Both the position numbers and the translations under genes were made by a program. From Sanghuangporus weigelae (lineage: Eukaryota > Basidiomycota > Agaricomycetes > Hymenochaetales > Hymenochaetaceae), in the NCBI GenBank assembly GCA_033182465.1, contig CP137318.1:4278001-4342000 (forward strand): 64,000 bases of DNA, read 5' to 3'. Below, in pieces: positions 1 to 11,772 of the stretch (within the stretch, counting starts at the first letter, position 1; each line of letters begins with the position of its first letter). The notes below the pieces were generated by a model that did not search any database, was not told where the DNA came from, and saw only the letters and a list, made by a program, of their open reading frames with translations.

Positions 1-198
1 TCCTAGTTTTTTCCTTTTTTCCAGCAAGGCTTGAATAGTGCTTTGGCTTATGAGCACCTTCATGTAATGCATACATGCTTTGAGTTTCCCTGCTTTTTTT
101 TCTGGTTTTTTTCCCTCAAAGAATGAATTAATGTGTTGATGAAGTGGTGTGGAGGCAGATTGACCCGCAGATCACCGGCGATCAAACTCCTTAATGTA

Positions 199-874
199 CA
201 GTCATTTACCAGTCCTTTAAACAGTACCATTCCTTTGAACACTTGAATTTCCTCCCTCAACTCTTCTTCCCTTGTCACGAAAAAAATCACACAGATGCAG
301 AGAATATGTACCAATGATAATACCAAATTTCAGAAAATTTGAGTGAGGCGTTCAGTGTAGAGAAATTGTGCACTGGCTAATTTGGTTGTATTTGGTTGAG
401 TTTAATTTGCAACAATTGCTCTTGAGCTTGTTCTGGCCGATTTACATAGAAGACAGCTGTACATATCACTAAAGTATTGTCATGGGTGCATCTGTGCAAA
501 GTTTGAAGAGAAAAAAGTTACTCTACGAATTAATGCAGGGGAAACAAACAGAAAGTGTGACAGATGGGAGGAGAGATTTTTACATGCTAAGATCGGTGGT
601 TGTATTGCCGTACTCGCCGTACCCGAGAACTAGCGCCGTGACGGCAAACTCTAATGTCACACGGTGTTCAAAGGAGTGGTTTTTGTGACATTCTTGCATC
701 TTTTTTCTTTCACCGATAATAATTTTTCCTGTACAATTTACAGCTTGAAAAAAATGTCAAATGTTGCCCTTGTCAAGGGCTATCAGAATATGTACTTGAA
801 ATTTATAAATCGGCTGTGTGGTGAGCTGGGCGAGTGCATCTGTATTGGGTGTTCAAAGGACCGGTAAATGACTG
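199..874 (+). mobile_element. Tc1/mariner-like MITE, copy A (676 bp)
   Basis: The ends are inverted repeats of about 25 bp beginning CAGTCATTTACC, with only a few mismatches. A TA dinucleotide stands just outside each end (197-198 and 875-876), as expected for a TA target duplication. Inside, the motif CCTTTGAACAC and its reverse complement recur near both ends (about 231-242, 664-675 and 849-860), a subterminal repeat structure. No transposase can be read, so this is a non-autonomous miniature element. A second copy of almost the same length and orientation lies at 48433-49104. The CAGT start and TA duplication point to the Tc1/mariner/pogo superfamily; the exact family is not known. Confidence 0.85.
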
Positions 875-876
875 TA

Positions 877-1434
877 GTAAGTAAGATTACCTCGGCATCA
901 CGCGGGAAATGAGAAAAGAAGCGCTCAAATTCAAGGTCCGAATTTAGTCAGCGGTGGCTGTGTAGAAAAGTACGGTCCTGTTTTTAATATTAAGATATTA
1001 AGATCATATGTATTCCTATTGACATATACAGTGCAGTGTATAAGTGAATTACAAGATACCGATGATCTATAATACATGCCCATGCGATGCAAAAAAGATA
1101 AAAAAAGAACATATGATCACGAAGTATCTAATTCGTGTAAATTAGAGAGCTGATATCAATATGAATATTAGCGGGTATTCTTGGTATTTTGGTATTGGTG
1201 AATAATAAACTAATGGGAAAGTTCGATAAGTTACAATGCAGGATAAGAATCTAGGCAAAAACGTTAATCGGTGAAGGGAATGGGTTCGTTCTTCGGATGG
1301 GACAAGACTGGCGGAAATGTGTACAATGCAAGGGCTAGCAAGAGGTACGTGGAAGTGCACGCTCTGCACGTGTGAGGTCCAGCTGGATTGGCGGATGAGG
1401 CGAGTCTCAGATAGGCGGCGAGTACACGCGGACA
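877..1434. other. Intergenic, nothing recognised
   Basis: AT-rich spacer between the MITE and the 3' end of the kinase gene. No coding pattern, RNA gene or repeat was seen. Confidence 0.5.
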
Positions 1435-3254
1435 TCATCCATCATTCCTCTCTGCATTCTGACTCCCATTCTCCATCGATAGTCTCTTCGCTTGCGCCGC
1501 CGCCCATCGCGTTTCCAAGCCGTTCAGGCCCTCGACGTTGAAATTGTGCCTCCGGCTCTCGTAGGAGGGCCTTTCAGGTGTGCACCACCCGCCACTGTCC
1601 GTTAAGCTGTGGTACCCATCACTACCACTCATCGCACCGTCTGTACTCGCTCTTCTAAGTTCCTCTGAGCGGAACGAGCGTTCCAAACCTGCATGGCGGA
1701 AACGGTTCACCGCGATTGCACCCTTGATAGCTGAGTGCCAGCGTGCTTTGGGGTCGAAATTCTCTCGAAGACCAACGAGGTCGTGTAGCTGCTGTGGTGC
1801 CTTTTCAATTTCGGTTAGCCACTAAACCAGGAAAGCGAATAAACATCAGTAAAGATTATTTGGGACAACTACGAGACATGAACTTACAGCATGTTGAAGT
1901 GCATCTGCAGCTGATAATCTTGTAACAGGATTCGGATCCATGAGCGACTTGATGAAGTCCTTTGAGAGAGGAGAAACATTCTTCCAATATCGGTCATCGA
2001 ATGTGGAATTGAACTCGGATATTTCGCTGATGAGTTCCCGTGGATCTTCAGAGCGGAAGGGAGAGACGCCGGATAACATGATGTAGGTGATGATCCTGTT
2101 CACCAGGTTAGCTTTTTTTTTCCCCAGGTATCATTAGAGCGAATACTGACCCTATCGACCATGTGTCAATTTTCTTTGAATAACCTTTTCTGGCAAATAC
2201 TTCAGGAGCCATGTAGCGTATTGACCCGGTAATTTGAAATATCTGCTCGTCTGGTTCGTGCAGATGTTTGGCACTGAAGATGGTATCAGTGAGATGAGGA
2301 ACAAATCGTTTAAGCTTGATGCAAACGTACATTCCAAAGTCGGCGATAACTATGTCAGAGTCTGGTGCCTTAGTACGGTAGAGGATATTTTCGGGTCTGC
2401 AAAGCAAGTCTAAATAGCTGAAGAACAAATCAGAAGAGTTGGCCGCTTACTTCAAGTCTCGATGGACTAAGTCGTGGTCATGAAGGTACTTCACACCACT
2501 CAAGATTGATCTAAATATAAAATATTAGCTTCAGTATGTCTATGAGGTCACGAGAAACAAATCACCGCACGACCTGAATGGCGTCGACTTCAGTGAACTT
2601 GCCCCTACTTGCAATACGCTCCAAAAGCTCTCCGCCGACGGCGAGTTCAAATGATAGATAGTATTTATCTCGAGACTCGAACCACTCATAGAATTTGACC
2701 TGTTCGTCACGAGTTATTTTTCATCAGTGAAGGTTGAAAGCAATGATTATGCACGATCCGATCACGTACGACGTTAGGGTGGTCAAGACCTCTAAGCACC
2801 TCCATTTCACCCCATATAGCTTCCCCATTGCCTTTGACCTTCTTCTTTGGAATTACTTTCAGTGCCACATCTTTAGTAATTCCACTTGATTGTCGTGCGG
2901 GCGATTGAGCTCTACTACTGCTTGCCGATCTAGAGGAGCCGAATGAAGGCCGCCTTGGTCTGCTTTTCAAGGCGATGTCTTCCACTGCAGCACCATGTTC
3001 AGCAACATGGACCTGGTCGATGGGTACGTGCCAAGTCGCTCGCTTAAATAAGTGGTAAATTGAGTTGGTAACCTAGGATATGGTTTGAAGTAACTTACAA
3101 TAACCTTCCCAAACGCACCATGGCCTAATACTTCATGAAACTCGTAATTCCTCTTCTTAGCGAATGATGGTGGCTGAAAGAGAGAAGATGCAATATCCGA
3201 GTCGGCCAAGGAGTGCTTTAAGTGCTTGACGCCTTTCCAGAATTCGACCTTCAT
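1435..3254 (-). CDS. Calcium/calmodulin-dependent protein kinase, CaMKI type
   Basis: A multi-exon Ser/Thr kinase of roughly 450 residues. In order: glycine loop GHGAFG (about residues 44-49), Lys in [11 protein letters not shown] (about 114), catalytic loop HRDLKPEN, metal-binding ADFG, YMAPE, and subdomain XI ending in the conserved WL. After the kinase core a segment around [20 protein letters not shown] resembles the autoinhibitory and calmodulin-binding helix of fungal CaMKs, so activation by Ca2+/calmodulin is expected. A Ser/Arg-rich insert ([19 protein letters not shown]) sits between the glycine loop and the catalytic Lys, which is unusual. At least five introns are visible, for example 3043-3098 and 1822-1887. 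The start is the ATG at 3254, with a TATA motif about 70 bp upstream. Likely cytosolic; substrates unknown. Confidence 0.9.
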
Positions 3255-3317
3255 ATTGGAGGGGAAGGGGTCGATCAGAAAGAGTTGATGAACATGAGGT
3301 AAGGAATATGACCGTAC

Positions 3318-3325
3318 TTATATAT
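3318..3325 (-). promoter_or_regulatory. TATA box of the CaM kinase gene
   Basis: ATATATAA on the minus strand, about 65-70 bp upstream of the kinase ATG, a usual distance for a fungal TATA element. Confidence 0.5.
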
Positions 3326-3329
3326 CAGG

Positions 3330-5342
3330 ACGCGACGCGACAAATACCAGCGGGGATTCGTGGACGCCGCCGGGCAGGCAAAGCTTTGATCGGAACCAGG
3401 CGGCCAAAGCCACCATTCCTCGGTAATCACTTTCAAAGATGACTCACCCGATAATATTAAATCACGTGGCCTCCTCTTCCTCGCTCTCGTTGGACCGTGA
3501 CGGCACGTTGATTCCTCAGCCCTTCCGCTTGGCCAATTCAAAGTTGGCTTGCTCGTTGAGCTGACTACTCGTCGAGATTTCCGCAGGCCTGCAAAGACTT
3601 TGCACTTACTTCGGACAATCGGCTGACAGAGCGCTGTGACTACTTTCCAGTACGGAGTGCCTGATCCTATTATCGATCCTCCTACACTCTCCTATTGTTT
3701 TCGTTTCCTCGGCGTTAGACAGGGCTTTGGTCGTACTATGGGCCGAGCCTTCTGTCGGTTATGTCCTCTCAAGAGGAAATTTTGCCCCGTTTATAGTTCC
3801 AACTCGGGCAACGCCGGGAGCGGGCGAATCGGTCGGTTGGCTTCGAATTACCGGTTGCATTTTTTTGACTACCATCTGGTATGTCAAGGATATCCGGTAG
3901 GAACGGACTCGCTTCCGTTGGACCAAAGTGGGCGTGGACATAACTGCGCTCAACTTCAAGTCTTAGGGGTAACATGCGACTGCCAGCGAGGATATTGATG
4001 GCGCCGCAGAACTGGGCGATCAAGCCTTTGCGTGACCTGACTGAACCTGCAAGATTACACAGGGATGATTCAATCTTACTTCCCTTTATCCAATATTTCT
4101 CATCGCAAGAGGAATCGTCGCGACCTCGACAGCGAAGTCAGACCTTTTGCTTGTCCTTGACAAGTTTTGACTGACATCTATCTTTTGGCGATCCTTTCCA
4201 TTTCCTCAATCTTTAGTGCATTACACGAGATCTCTAATCGTTTTTCCAATCAAAGAAATCCTGGGAGGCGTTGGTGTTGTCTTTTCAATTGTACTTCAGA
4301 TTCTTTCAGACCGCACGTAATGACTATAATGGTCTGACTTGGCCTGATTTACTCTGCATATGTACGTACTTCAGCTTACTTACTTTTCTGTATTGGTTTG
4401 AATCAGGTGTTTGCAGGTTTACCAGTGATAGCTTCTGCCAAGGGCGTCAAGGTGCGATGTCCCCCTCCCCCTCCTTGCGGAGAGACTCCGTAAGTGCGAA
4501 TACATCTGAAGAGTACTAAGGCCTACTCTGTCAAGATGCGAAGACCCCATCGCAGTTGAGAAATTATGACTGACTGATAGCTCCGATCGGCTGATCAATA
4601 ATTTCTTCCTTAAAGACAACTGTGTAGCATACTGATCCTTACATGCAGGATGCAAGGGTGAAGGACAGGGATTACAGTACGTTTCATACTCGTGATCTCG
4701 GCCATCGGGTGTGACTGATATGGCAATACTGGGTACTTCTTACTTCATTCAATAGTGGCCAGTGCTTTGCAACGTAACTCGAAACCTGCAGCTAGATATA
4801 CTGCACAGTCAGCAGTAAATAGCTATAAGAGGCAACGGAGCCGAGGTGGTGCTGGCTCGTGCGCCAATCCTACAGGCACTTTGATCAATTTGGAGCGACC
4901 TTCTACTTGCTCAACTACTCAAGGAAAGTCCACCACGGTTCTCTTGTGCGTACTTGGAATAAGCCGAAAGGTCTTGAAGTGAACAAACGCTTGCTTATGC
5001 GTGTCTATGATATTGCTTCAAGTCTCGAAGGCACTGAGCTTGACCATGTAGGATTGAACCTCCTCTCCAAACTCTCGTCCCACCGCGACTCTCCTGTAAG
5101 CTTTACTGATGAGCGTGATCAACGTTATAGATCTTGCAAGTAACAAGTTTGCATCTGTCATCTGTCATGGGCTATGAGAGACGAGAGAGAATTTGTACTT
5201 GAGTTAACACAGAAGATTGATTTTTAGATAATTCCACCGAGTCTTATCGCGAAGAAATGAGAAAATGGAAAACAAATGGAAGTTACCATACCAGTATTAT
5301 GTACTGCGGATTCTGGACGTATTAGGAGAATTGTGGTTATGA
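3330..5342. other. 2 kb intergenic stretch
   Basis: Several open frames of 60-120 codons occur on both strands (longest 3636-3998 plus), but none shows a known domain, plausible splice continuity or conserved motif. They are treated as chance. The only supported gene at the right edge is the tRNA. Confidence 0.5.
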
Positions 5343-5440
5343 ACGCTGATGGTGAAGCGGTTATCATGCTTGCCTTCCATTACAAGATGGTTCCTTATGT
5401 AAAATAGCAAGCGGCACGGGTTCGACTCCCGTTCAGCGTA
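5343..5440 (+). tRNA. tRNA-Gly (UCC anticodon) with a 26 nt intron
   Basis: A full cloverleaf can be drawn: acceptor ACGCTGA pairs with TCAGCGT, D-stem GTGA/TCAT, anticodon stem CTTGC/GCAAG, and T-arm ACGGG-TTCGACT-CCCGT, with discriminator A. The loop reads C-U-UCC-A, giving anticodon UCC (5376-5378). A 26 nt intron (5380-5405) is inserted one base 3' of the anticodon, the standard site for nuclear tRNA introns removed by the tRNA splicing endonuclease. The B box GGTTCGACTCC is consensus. It decodes GGA, and GGG by wobble. Confidence 0.93.
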
Positions 5441-5660
5441 TATCTTTTGCTTCAGGATTACATTTACTAGCATTCGCTTTTAATGTGTTATGACATTATC
5501 TCTTTGGTTTTTGTACTTTTCTGAACAGGATCAAAGCATTAAGTCGAAATTATAACGCGACAGTCACGTCACGTGCTGATGGATGGGTATGTTACGCATC
5601 GCGCGCATTGTGTTCGTGTCTAACTTTCTCATCGACTTCTATGTGCATTTTATAGCCGCC

Positions 5661-8600
5661 ATGCTCTTCAATGGGGTCAGATACACCATTTCACCGACTT
5701 TAGCTCCCCAGCGCCAGATCGAGCTCTCAAAGTTGCTCGATGCTAACGGAGCGACCTTGGTCGACTTTTCTGACGCGACGCATGTCATATCTAACACGTT
5801 CCAATTTGACGGTCGGGAACTGGTGTCAACGGATGTCCAGATAATTACTGTGAGTTCATCGATCTTCATCTATAACATCCGTCTTACTGCTCGCAAAGGA
5901 CGAATGGGTCGACCGAAGTATTGTGCAAGGGAAGCTACAAGAGTGAGTCATTGCTTTGGCCCGAGCCACTCTCAGCCATCTCATTGGTTTTAGAACCAGA
6001 TACTTCTCCGCGGACCCTATTATGATATTCTCGGGCGTTGTGGCTTGTGTGGCTGACGTATGTGATAGATCCCTCTTTCAGTGGTACTCACGACTGATGC
6101 TAATATCATAGCTCGAGCCATGCGACACAGAGGTCATCGCAGCCGGAATCAACGCCCTCGGTGGTCTGTTCCGCGAAGGATACACTCGCGACTGTACGCA
6201 TGTCCTAGCGGCTCGACCGGACTCTGATAAGTACCTTACTGCAATGCACTATGCGACCGCGACTCGCGTAAAGGTTGTCTTACCGCATTGGTTTGACGAT
6301 TGCTTCAAGCTTCTACTTCGATTACCAGAAGATTCGTATGTATGGCCGGATCCTCCTCTGCTTCGTACGAACTACGCTCTCAGTAAAGCTCGGCTTGATC
6401 CATCTACGAAGGCGCTCGTGAAGGCTTCAGTGCTTGAAGAGGAGTCGGCCGACAAGATCACAGCTCAAGTCCGATCGGATCGAAACATTTGGCATGGCAA
6501 GAGTATACTGCTCAGTTCGACATTGAACCTTGCAGATGGGCGTCGCGAGGCCGTTGAAGCATCCGTAAAGCGCTCAGGAGGAGTAATCGTGCAATTGAGT
6601 GGCGATGAAGTTGCTGATGTTGATAGTGCCGATGTCTACGTCACATTACATCGTGTAGGCATGGCATTCATGAAGGTAAGCACCGTTTGCGAGCATCAGT
6701 CCCTTGATGTTCGACTCACATCCTACCAATAGGCTGTACGTGCAAACAAGACAGTTGGAACTCTTTCGTGGCTTTTTAGTGTCCAAAAATCCAGCATCGT
6801 AATATCTCCGCTAGATCAGCTTTTACATTTCCCGTCGCCCCTCCCTCCACTTCACGGATTCGAGAATCACAAAATAACAGCTACGAACTACGAAGGCGAC
6901 GCGCGTCGATATTTAAAGAAACTCATTGAGCTCATGGGTGGATCGTTTACACCTCAGATGACTGCTCAGAATACAGTCGTTGTTGCTGCCTAGTAAGTCT
7001 ATTCTTTCTCTTTATAGTATTTCTGCCTAATCAGAACCTATGTATTGGAAGCATCAAAGGCGAGAAATCAACAAAGGCGCGCGAGTGGAATATACCTATC
7101 GTAAATCACACGTGGCTAGAAGACTGTTTTGCATCATGGACGCTCATCACGCCCGCTCAAGAGAAATATGTTAGCTTCCCTCCCGGTGTCAACTTCGGTG
7201 ACCTTGTGTGCAGACGGAATGTTGCGCCCTTGACGGATGAAGAGCTTGCCGAGATTGAGCGAGTCAGCCTGGAAGCAGCGGTGGCTGTAGTAGAAAAGCA
7301 GGCTTCAACGGAACAAACGAGTGAGGTGAAGAACGAAGCGAAGCGTCCTGCCAGCAGTAGCGGAAGTCCTCGGATATGGAACACCCCAAAAACAAGCCCG
7401 ACACGCCCGACTGGGGGACGAACATCACGAAGTCAAGAAGAAAGCCGAGCGAACGCTCTGAAACCTGCAGCCGCTCGTTTAAATGCTCAGCAAGAAGAAC
7501 AACGGGAAGTAGAGGAAAAGGAACAAGCAAACGAAGAGGAGGACTCTCAGCCTCCGAGGACGCGAGACAGATCTGTGAAGCGGAAGAGGGAGAGCGGCGA
7601 ATACGTACCGGATGATCAACCAACGCTACGGAGAGGAATCATCTCTCCTACGAAACGTCTTGCGAGATCCCACGCAAGGTCGGATGTAGAAAGCGAGGAG
7701 GAAGATGACATGCCGCGCAGGATAGGCAGATCCATTCGGCCAGTGATAGCATCTAGCAAAACTTCACCCACAAAGTACGCTGCCAAGTCGAAGGCGAGTC
7801 GGAGCGAGGACGAAAGTGACAACGAGCCTCCACCGCGGCGCTTAGGAAGATCCGATAAGCTAGACTCTGGACAGGGGCGGTTATCGAAGTCTTCTCCCAA
7901 GAAGTATCAATCAGCTTTGGACGCTCTCAATGATGATGAGTTTGCTTCGTCAGATGAGGGGTTATCACCTATCAAACTGGCTAGGAAACCAGCCTTTCAG
8001 CAATCCACGAACAAAAAAAAGAAATCAAGCAAACGGAGATCTCGTACGACTGAGTCTGCAGAAGAGGAAGAGGAAGAAGAGGAAGACGTTGCAGCGCCTA
8101 GGAAATCAAAGCAATCCCGAAACACAGCTAGACCAGGCCCATCAAAGCACCGCATCACTGGACAGGAGCCAAGGACTCCGTTGCGTAAACAGACTTCATT
8201 GCCAGGCCCAACACCAGGAAAGAACGTTTACGTAGAGATCCCTTCGCCGCGGAAGTCGTCGCAAATGAGTCGGGTGCATTCGATGGTTGCTGCAGCTGCA
8301 GACGAAGTGGTAGTCCATGCTACACCGAAACGTGGGCGACCGGCTCCGCGCATCCTTGAAGATCGGCATGAGCGGGAGGACGATTCTCCTGCTGAAGAAT
8401 CTCCATCGCGGTCGAGTCATTTCTCCAGTGATGCTGTTCGCCGGTCGTCACAGCCTAACCCTATCATCTCCTCAACATTCCTCCAGCGCACACCGTCCAA
8501 AAGACAGGCTGCTTCCAAGGCCAGTGCCAAGCTCCACGAGAATGCGCTGGACATAATTAAATTTGAGAAGGAAAAGCGTTCAGGCCGGTTCCGTGGTGCC

Positions 8601-9695
8601 TGGGAGGATGGCTCAGAGAAGGCAAAGGCCAGGTCAAGCATGGACCAATCAAAGCACGATGAGAGTCGAAAGAGACGTTCGAGCGCCTTTGAATCGGAAA
8701 GTGATGCGGAAGATGCGGATGCGAGGAACAAAAAGAAGCGGAAGAGCGGGGAAGTTGAGAATGACAGGAAGGTTGGAGACACGGGAAAGAAGTCAAAGAA
8801 GGCGCGAATATCCACGCCAATATCAGACGACGAGGAAGAAGCTCGAGTTTTGGAGAATGAGTCAGACGAGGACACATGGGACAGTTCTGACATTCGTCTG
8901 ATGACGACACAGGTTACGCTAAGTGACCAGATACTTAAGGTATGTTACGATGTTTTACGAAAGTGTGCAACCATCCAATTTGTCTATTTCACAGGGTCTC
9001 CGTCAATTTGGTGTACAAGAGGCAAAGAAGCCAACGGAGTGCAATCTCCTCCTGGCAAATAGCATCGGACGCACCGAAAAGTTCCTCTGCGCGATGGCGA
9101 CAGCCCGTTCAATTGTCACGGAAGCTTGGGCTGTAGAGTCAGTCAAAGCGAAACGAATTCTACGTAAGTTGCTCGTCGCAGCAGTCTTAAATTTCACTTA
9201 CGAGTGTTTCATGCTGTTCTCTGTATTGATTAGCGCCTGAGAAGTACTTCTTGAAAGATCCCGAAGGCGAGAAGAAATACAAATTCAAGCTTGCCGATGC
9301 TCTTCGTAGAGCTCAGTCGTCAGAGACGAAGCTGCTGGAGGGACATACTTTCTACTTCACGAAGGGTCTACATCGCAACGAGAAGTTCACAACGTACAAG
9401 AATATCATTCTCTCTGCAGGAGGCAAGGTCGGTCCAGTCTTCTTCCACACAGCAGCACTTTTCGATACAGTTGCTAATATTTTACTGCTCTCAGGTCGTA
9501 CAACAAAACCCGACTGTGCGCATCTTGAGTGGCCATGAAGACAGACATGTCATATCCACCGAGGCCGATAACTCGGTCACTGGTCCACTCAAAGACGAGG
9601 GCTTTCATATTTACGTGCCCGAGTTCATTCTAGTTGGGATTCTTACGCAGAGAATGGACTGGGACACTACTCCGCATCGACTAGATAGGAACTGA
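5661..9695 (+). CDS. Multi-BRCT DNA-damage scaffold, Rtt107/Brc1-like
   Basis: A protein of about 1,200 residues starting at GCCGCCATGC (5661). Four BRCT-like repeats can be read in the N-terminal half: one from MLFNGVRYTISP, one with SADPIMIFSGVVAC, one from WHGKSILLSSTLN, and one from GFENHKITATNYEGD ending in NHTWLEDCF. A long low-complexity linker follows (about 7250-8890), rich in Lys/Arg and Asp/Glu-Ser clusters, then a C-terminal BRCT pair (LRQFGVQEAKKPTECNLL to YFTKGL and ILSAGGKV). This 4+2 layout matches budding-yeast Rtt107 and fission-yeast Brc1, which bind phosphorylated H2A through the C-terminal pair and organise repair at stalled forks; the role here is inferred. Introns include 5850-5899 (approximate acceptor) and 5953-5999. 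Expected nuclear. Confidence 0.85.
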
Positions 9696-9924
9696 TGATA
9701 AGCCGAAGGGTTGTTTTGTTTTCGAGTTGAAGTTGCATTGAATATTATTTGGTTTATTATTTTCTGAGGAGTCAACAATATAATGTATTTTCGCTTTCTA
9801 GTCATAAACTGCCTAAGAGACAATTAATGCTAAGGCCCGTTTGTCAAAGCGCACATCATAGACCGGCTTTGTCAGGGTCGGTTAGGTCTTTACAGGCCAC
9901 CTTTGGCCACGAGCACACTCGTAA

Positions 9925-9960
9925 CCAATAGAAGCCACCACATCAACACTCAATATATAA
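9925..9960 (+). promoter_or_regulatory. CCAAT and TATA elements
   Basis: A CCAAT motif (9925-9929) is followed by TATATAA (9954-9960), about 55 bp before the ATG of the next gene. This leaves a very short 5' leader. Confidence 0.5.
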
Positions 9961-9984
9961 CGACCACCTTAATATCACTTTACA

Positions 9985-10017
9985 ATGAACCTACGACATA
10001 GTTCACGCTACCAATGA
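9985..10017 (+). promoter_or_regulatory. Ten-codon upstream ORF overlapping the main start
   Basis: ATG at 9985 opens MNLRHSSRYQ and ends with TGA at 10015-10017. The stop overlaps the main ATG (10014-10016) in an ATGA arrangement. If the transcript begins upstream of 9985, the main protein would need leaky scanning or reinitiation. Confidence 0.45.
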
Positions 10018-11644
10018 CCATGTCTTCCTCTGTCCCCAATAAACAGATCACAACCTTTGCCACCGCTGCTCCTGCAACGAGCATCCAGACACCGAAGCGT
10101 AAAGATTCCACTGAAACTATCAGGCCCTCCGATTCTTCTTCCGGTTCCAAGTCGAAGACAAAGAACAAGCCCATATTTGAAAGACGATACTCTGCTGAAG
10201 GGCTCTGGAAGGCCGCGCCAGCAGACAAATCGACGAAACGAGTCTTCGCAACCAGTGTTTCGCGTTCCTCTTCGCCATCGCCTGTAACCTCATCTTCATC
10301 GCACATCGATACTAAGACCAAGAGCAAGAGGACACATAAGAGATCGAAGGCGATTCATAGGGCTGGGTCCGCATCAGAGGTCGGAGGTCGGATCGGAGAC
10401 AGGAAGCTTAGTGTGAATCATGCAGCAGAAGAGGCCCGCCAGAAGGGGCCCTCATCGAGTCTTGGAAGTAGAGGTGCCCGACAGGCGGTAACATCTGTGT
10501 CGAAGGTCAATGTGTCGGGTACACTCGTAGAGCCCCAGGAGAAGACCACCGAAAGTACCGGTACGACGTTGTCGAACAACGTCGAACTGGATAAGGAGTC
10601 CCTCAAGGGCGAAGAGGGTAAACTTGAGGACGCTTCAACCGGTTCCAGGCCCCCACTCCGAGAAGTAAATACTAAACCAGTGCTAGAAGACGAGTACTGC
10701 GACATCGAACACGACTCGGATGGTAGTCCGTCTATAACCATAAACGTCGAGGACGCAAGCTCGCGAGGTATTTCTCCGTCTGAGATAGTTGGAGATGATA
10801 GTTCGTGGTCCGGATCCGTATCTTCCGCAGATTACTTCGATCCCGTTCCGTCAGTGTGGGGACGCTTTTCAGGATCTATGAACCAGCAGATCGGATCGAG
10901 TTACTTGAGCAAAGCAGACTCGGGCGTCCGCCGCGTGTCGCTGAACATCAAGCCTCGCCAGGATCACATAACATTCTGGGATGTCGAAGACGGGTTCGTT
11001 CGTTTCCTCCAGTTCTCATTAGGCTTTTCTGATCCCGGCTCTGTAGGGAGTATCTCAAAATAACAGGCCGTCTCGAGTTTAGCGATTTGCGCCATGAAAC
11101 ATACAACCACCGCGCCGAGATCTACATCCGTTCCTTCGTCGGTGCGCCCATTCGCGGGGTCGAGCACGAGGAAGAACCAGAGTTCACCCTACACTACCAG
11201 GAACCTCAGCTTCGTTCCGACAACGATCCATTCAATAGGAAACAAAAGAGAATCGATCTGGGTTCTTTAGGACGGGCTGAAGAGGACGGGATGGCTGATA
11301 TGCCGGCATGGGCGAAGGCTGCGTTTCAAGACGAAGTGCATTCAGAGAAGGACAAGAAGACACAAATATCAACATCCGAATGGACCGAGTCTGTATGTGA
11401 GATCGTCCCCATGCGCCTGAAGCACTTCAGCATTCCCATCCCTACGAAGCTCTTCGAAACGCGCGAGACTCGCATATTTCGCCTGGAGGCCAAAATCTCA
11501 TTTCGCTCGAAGTTTTCCGCGGGTCAGTACCAGGAATTGGAAGCACCAATGGTCCAAGTGTCTGTATCGCACTTACATAGCGCCAGGGAACTAGGAATCC
11601 GAAGCCATGTACCCGCTCGCAATGATTTTCTTAAGACATGGTGA
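10014..11644 (+). CDS. Unknown protein with Ser-rich N-terminus
   Basis: Two exons (10014-10993 and 11047-11644) join in frame through a 53 bp intron with donor GTTCGT, giving 525 residues. The first 300 residues are Ser/Thr/Lys-rich and look disordered (SRSSSPSPVTSSSS), with an acidic patch near 215-250. The second half looks folded, from FWDVEDGEYLKITGRLEF through a segment with HYQEPQLRSDN to LKHFSIPIPTKLFETRETRI. No family was recognised and no signal peptide or membrane segment is visible. Its 3' end faces the tRNase Z gene 128 bp away. Function not assigned. Confidence 0.75.
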
Positions 11645-11772
11645 AGCGTCCGCAGTTCTCGAATCCGAGATATTCTACGAGGACAAATAAAGCACACTAA
11701 AGGACATTCTGTACATATCAGCAAGCCATGTACAATATCTCTTGTATTCAACAAACCTTTAAACACGCGTTT

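Noticed and set aside
3636-3998. 120-codon open frame on the plus strand
   Set aside because: No motif, no continuing exons and overlapping open frames on the other strand; looks like chance.
7264-8910. Several long minus-strand open frames opposite the BRCT-protein linker
   Set aside because: Shadows caused by the repetitive Ser/Lys/Glu codon bias of the plus-strand linker.
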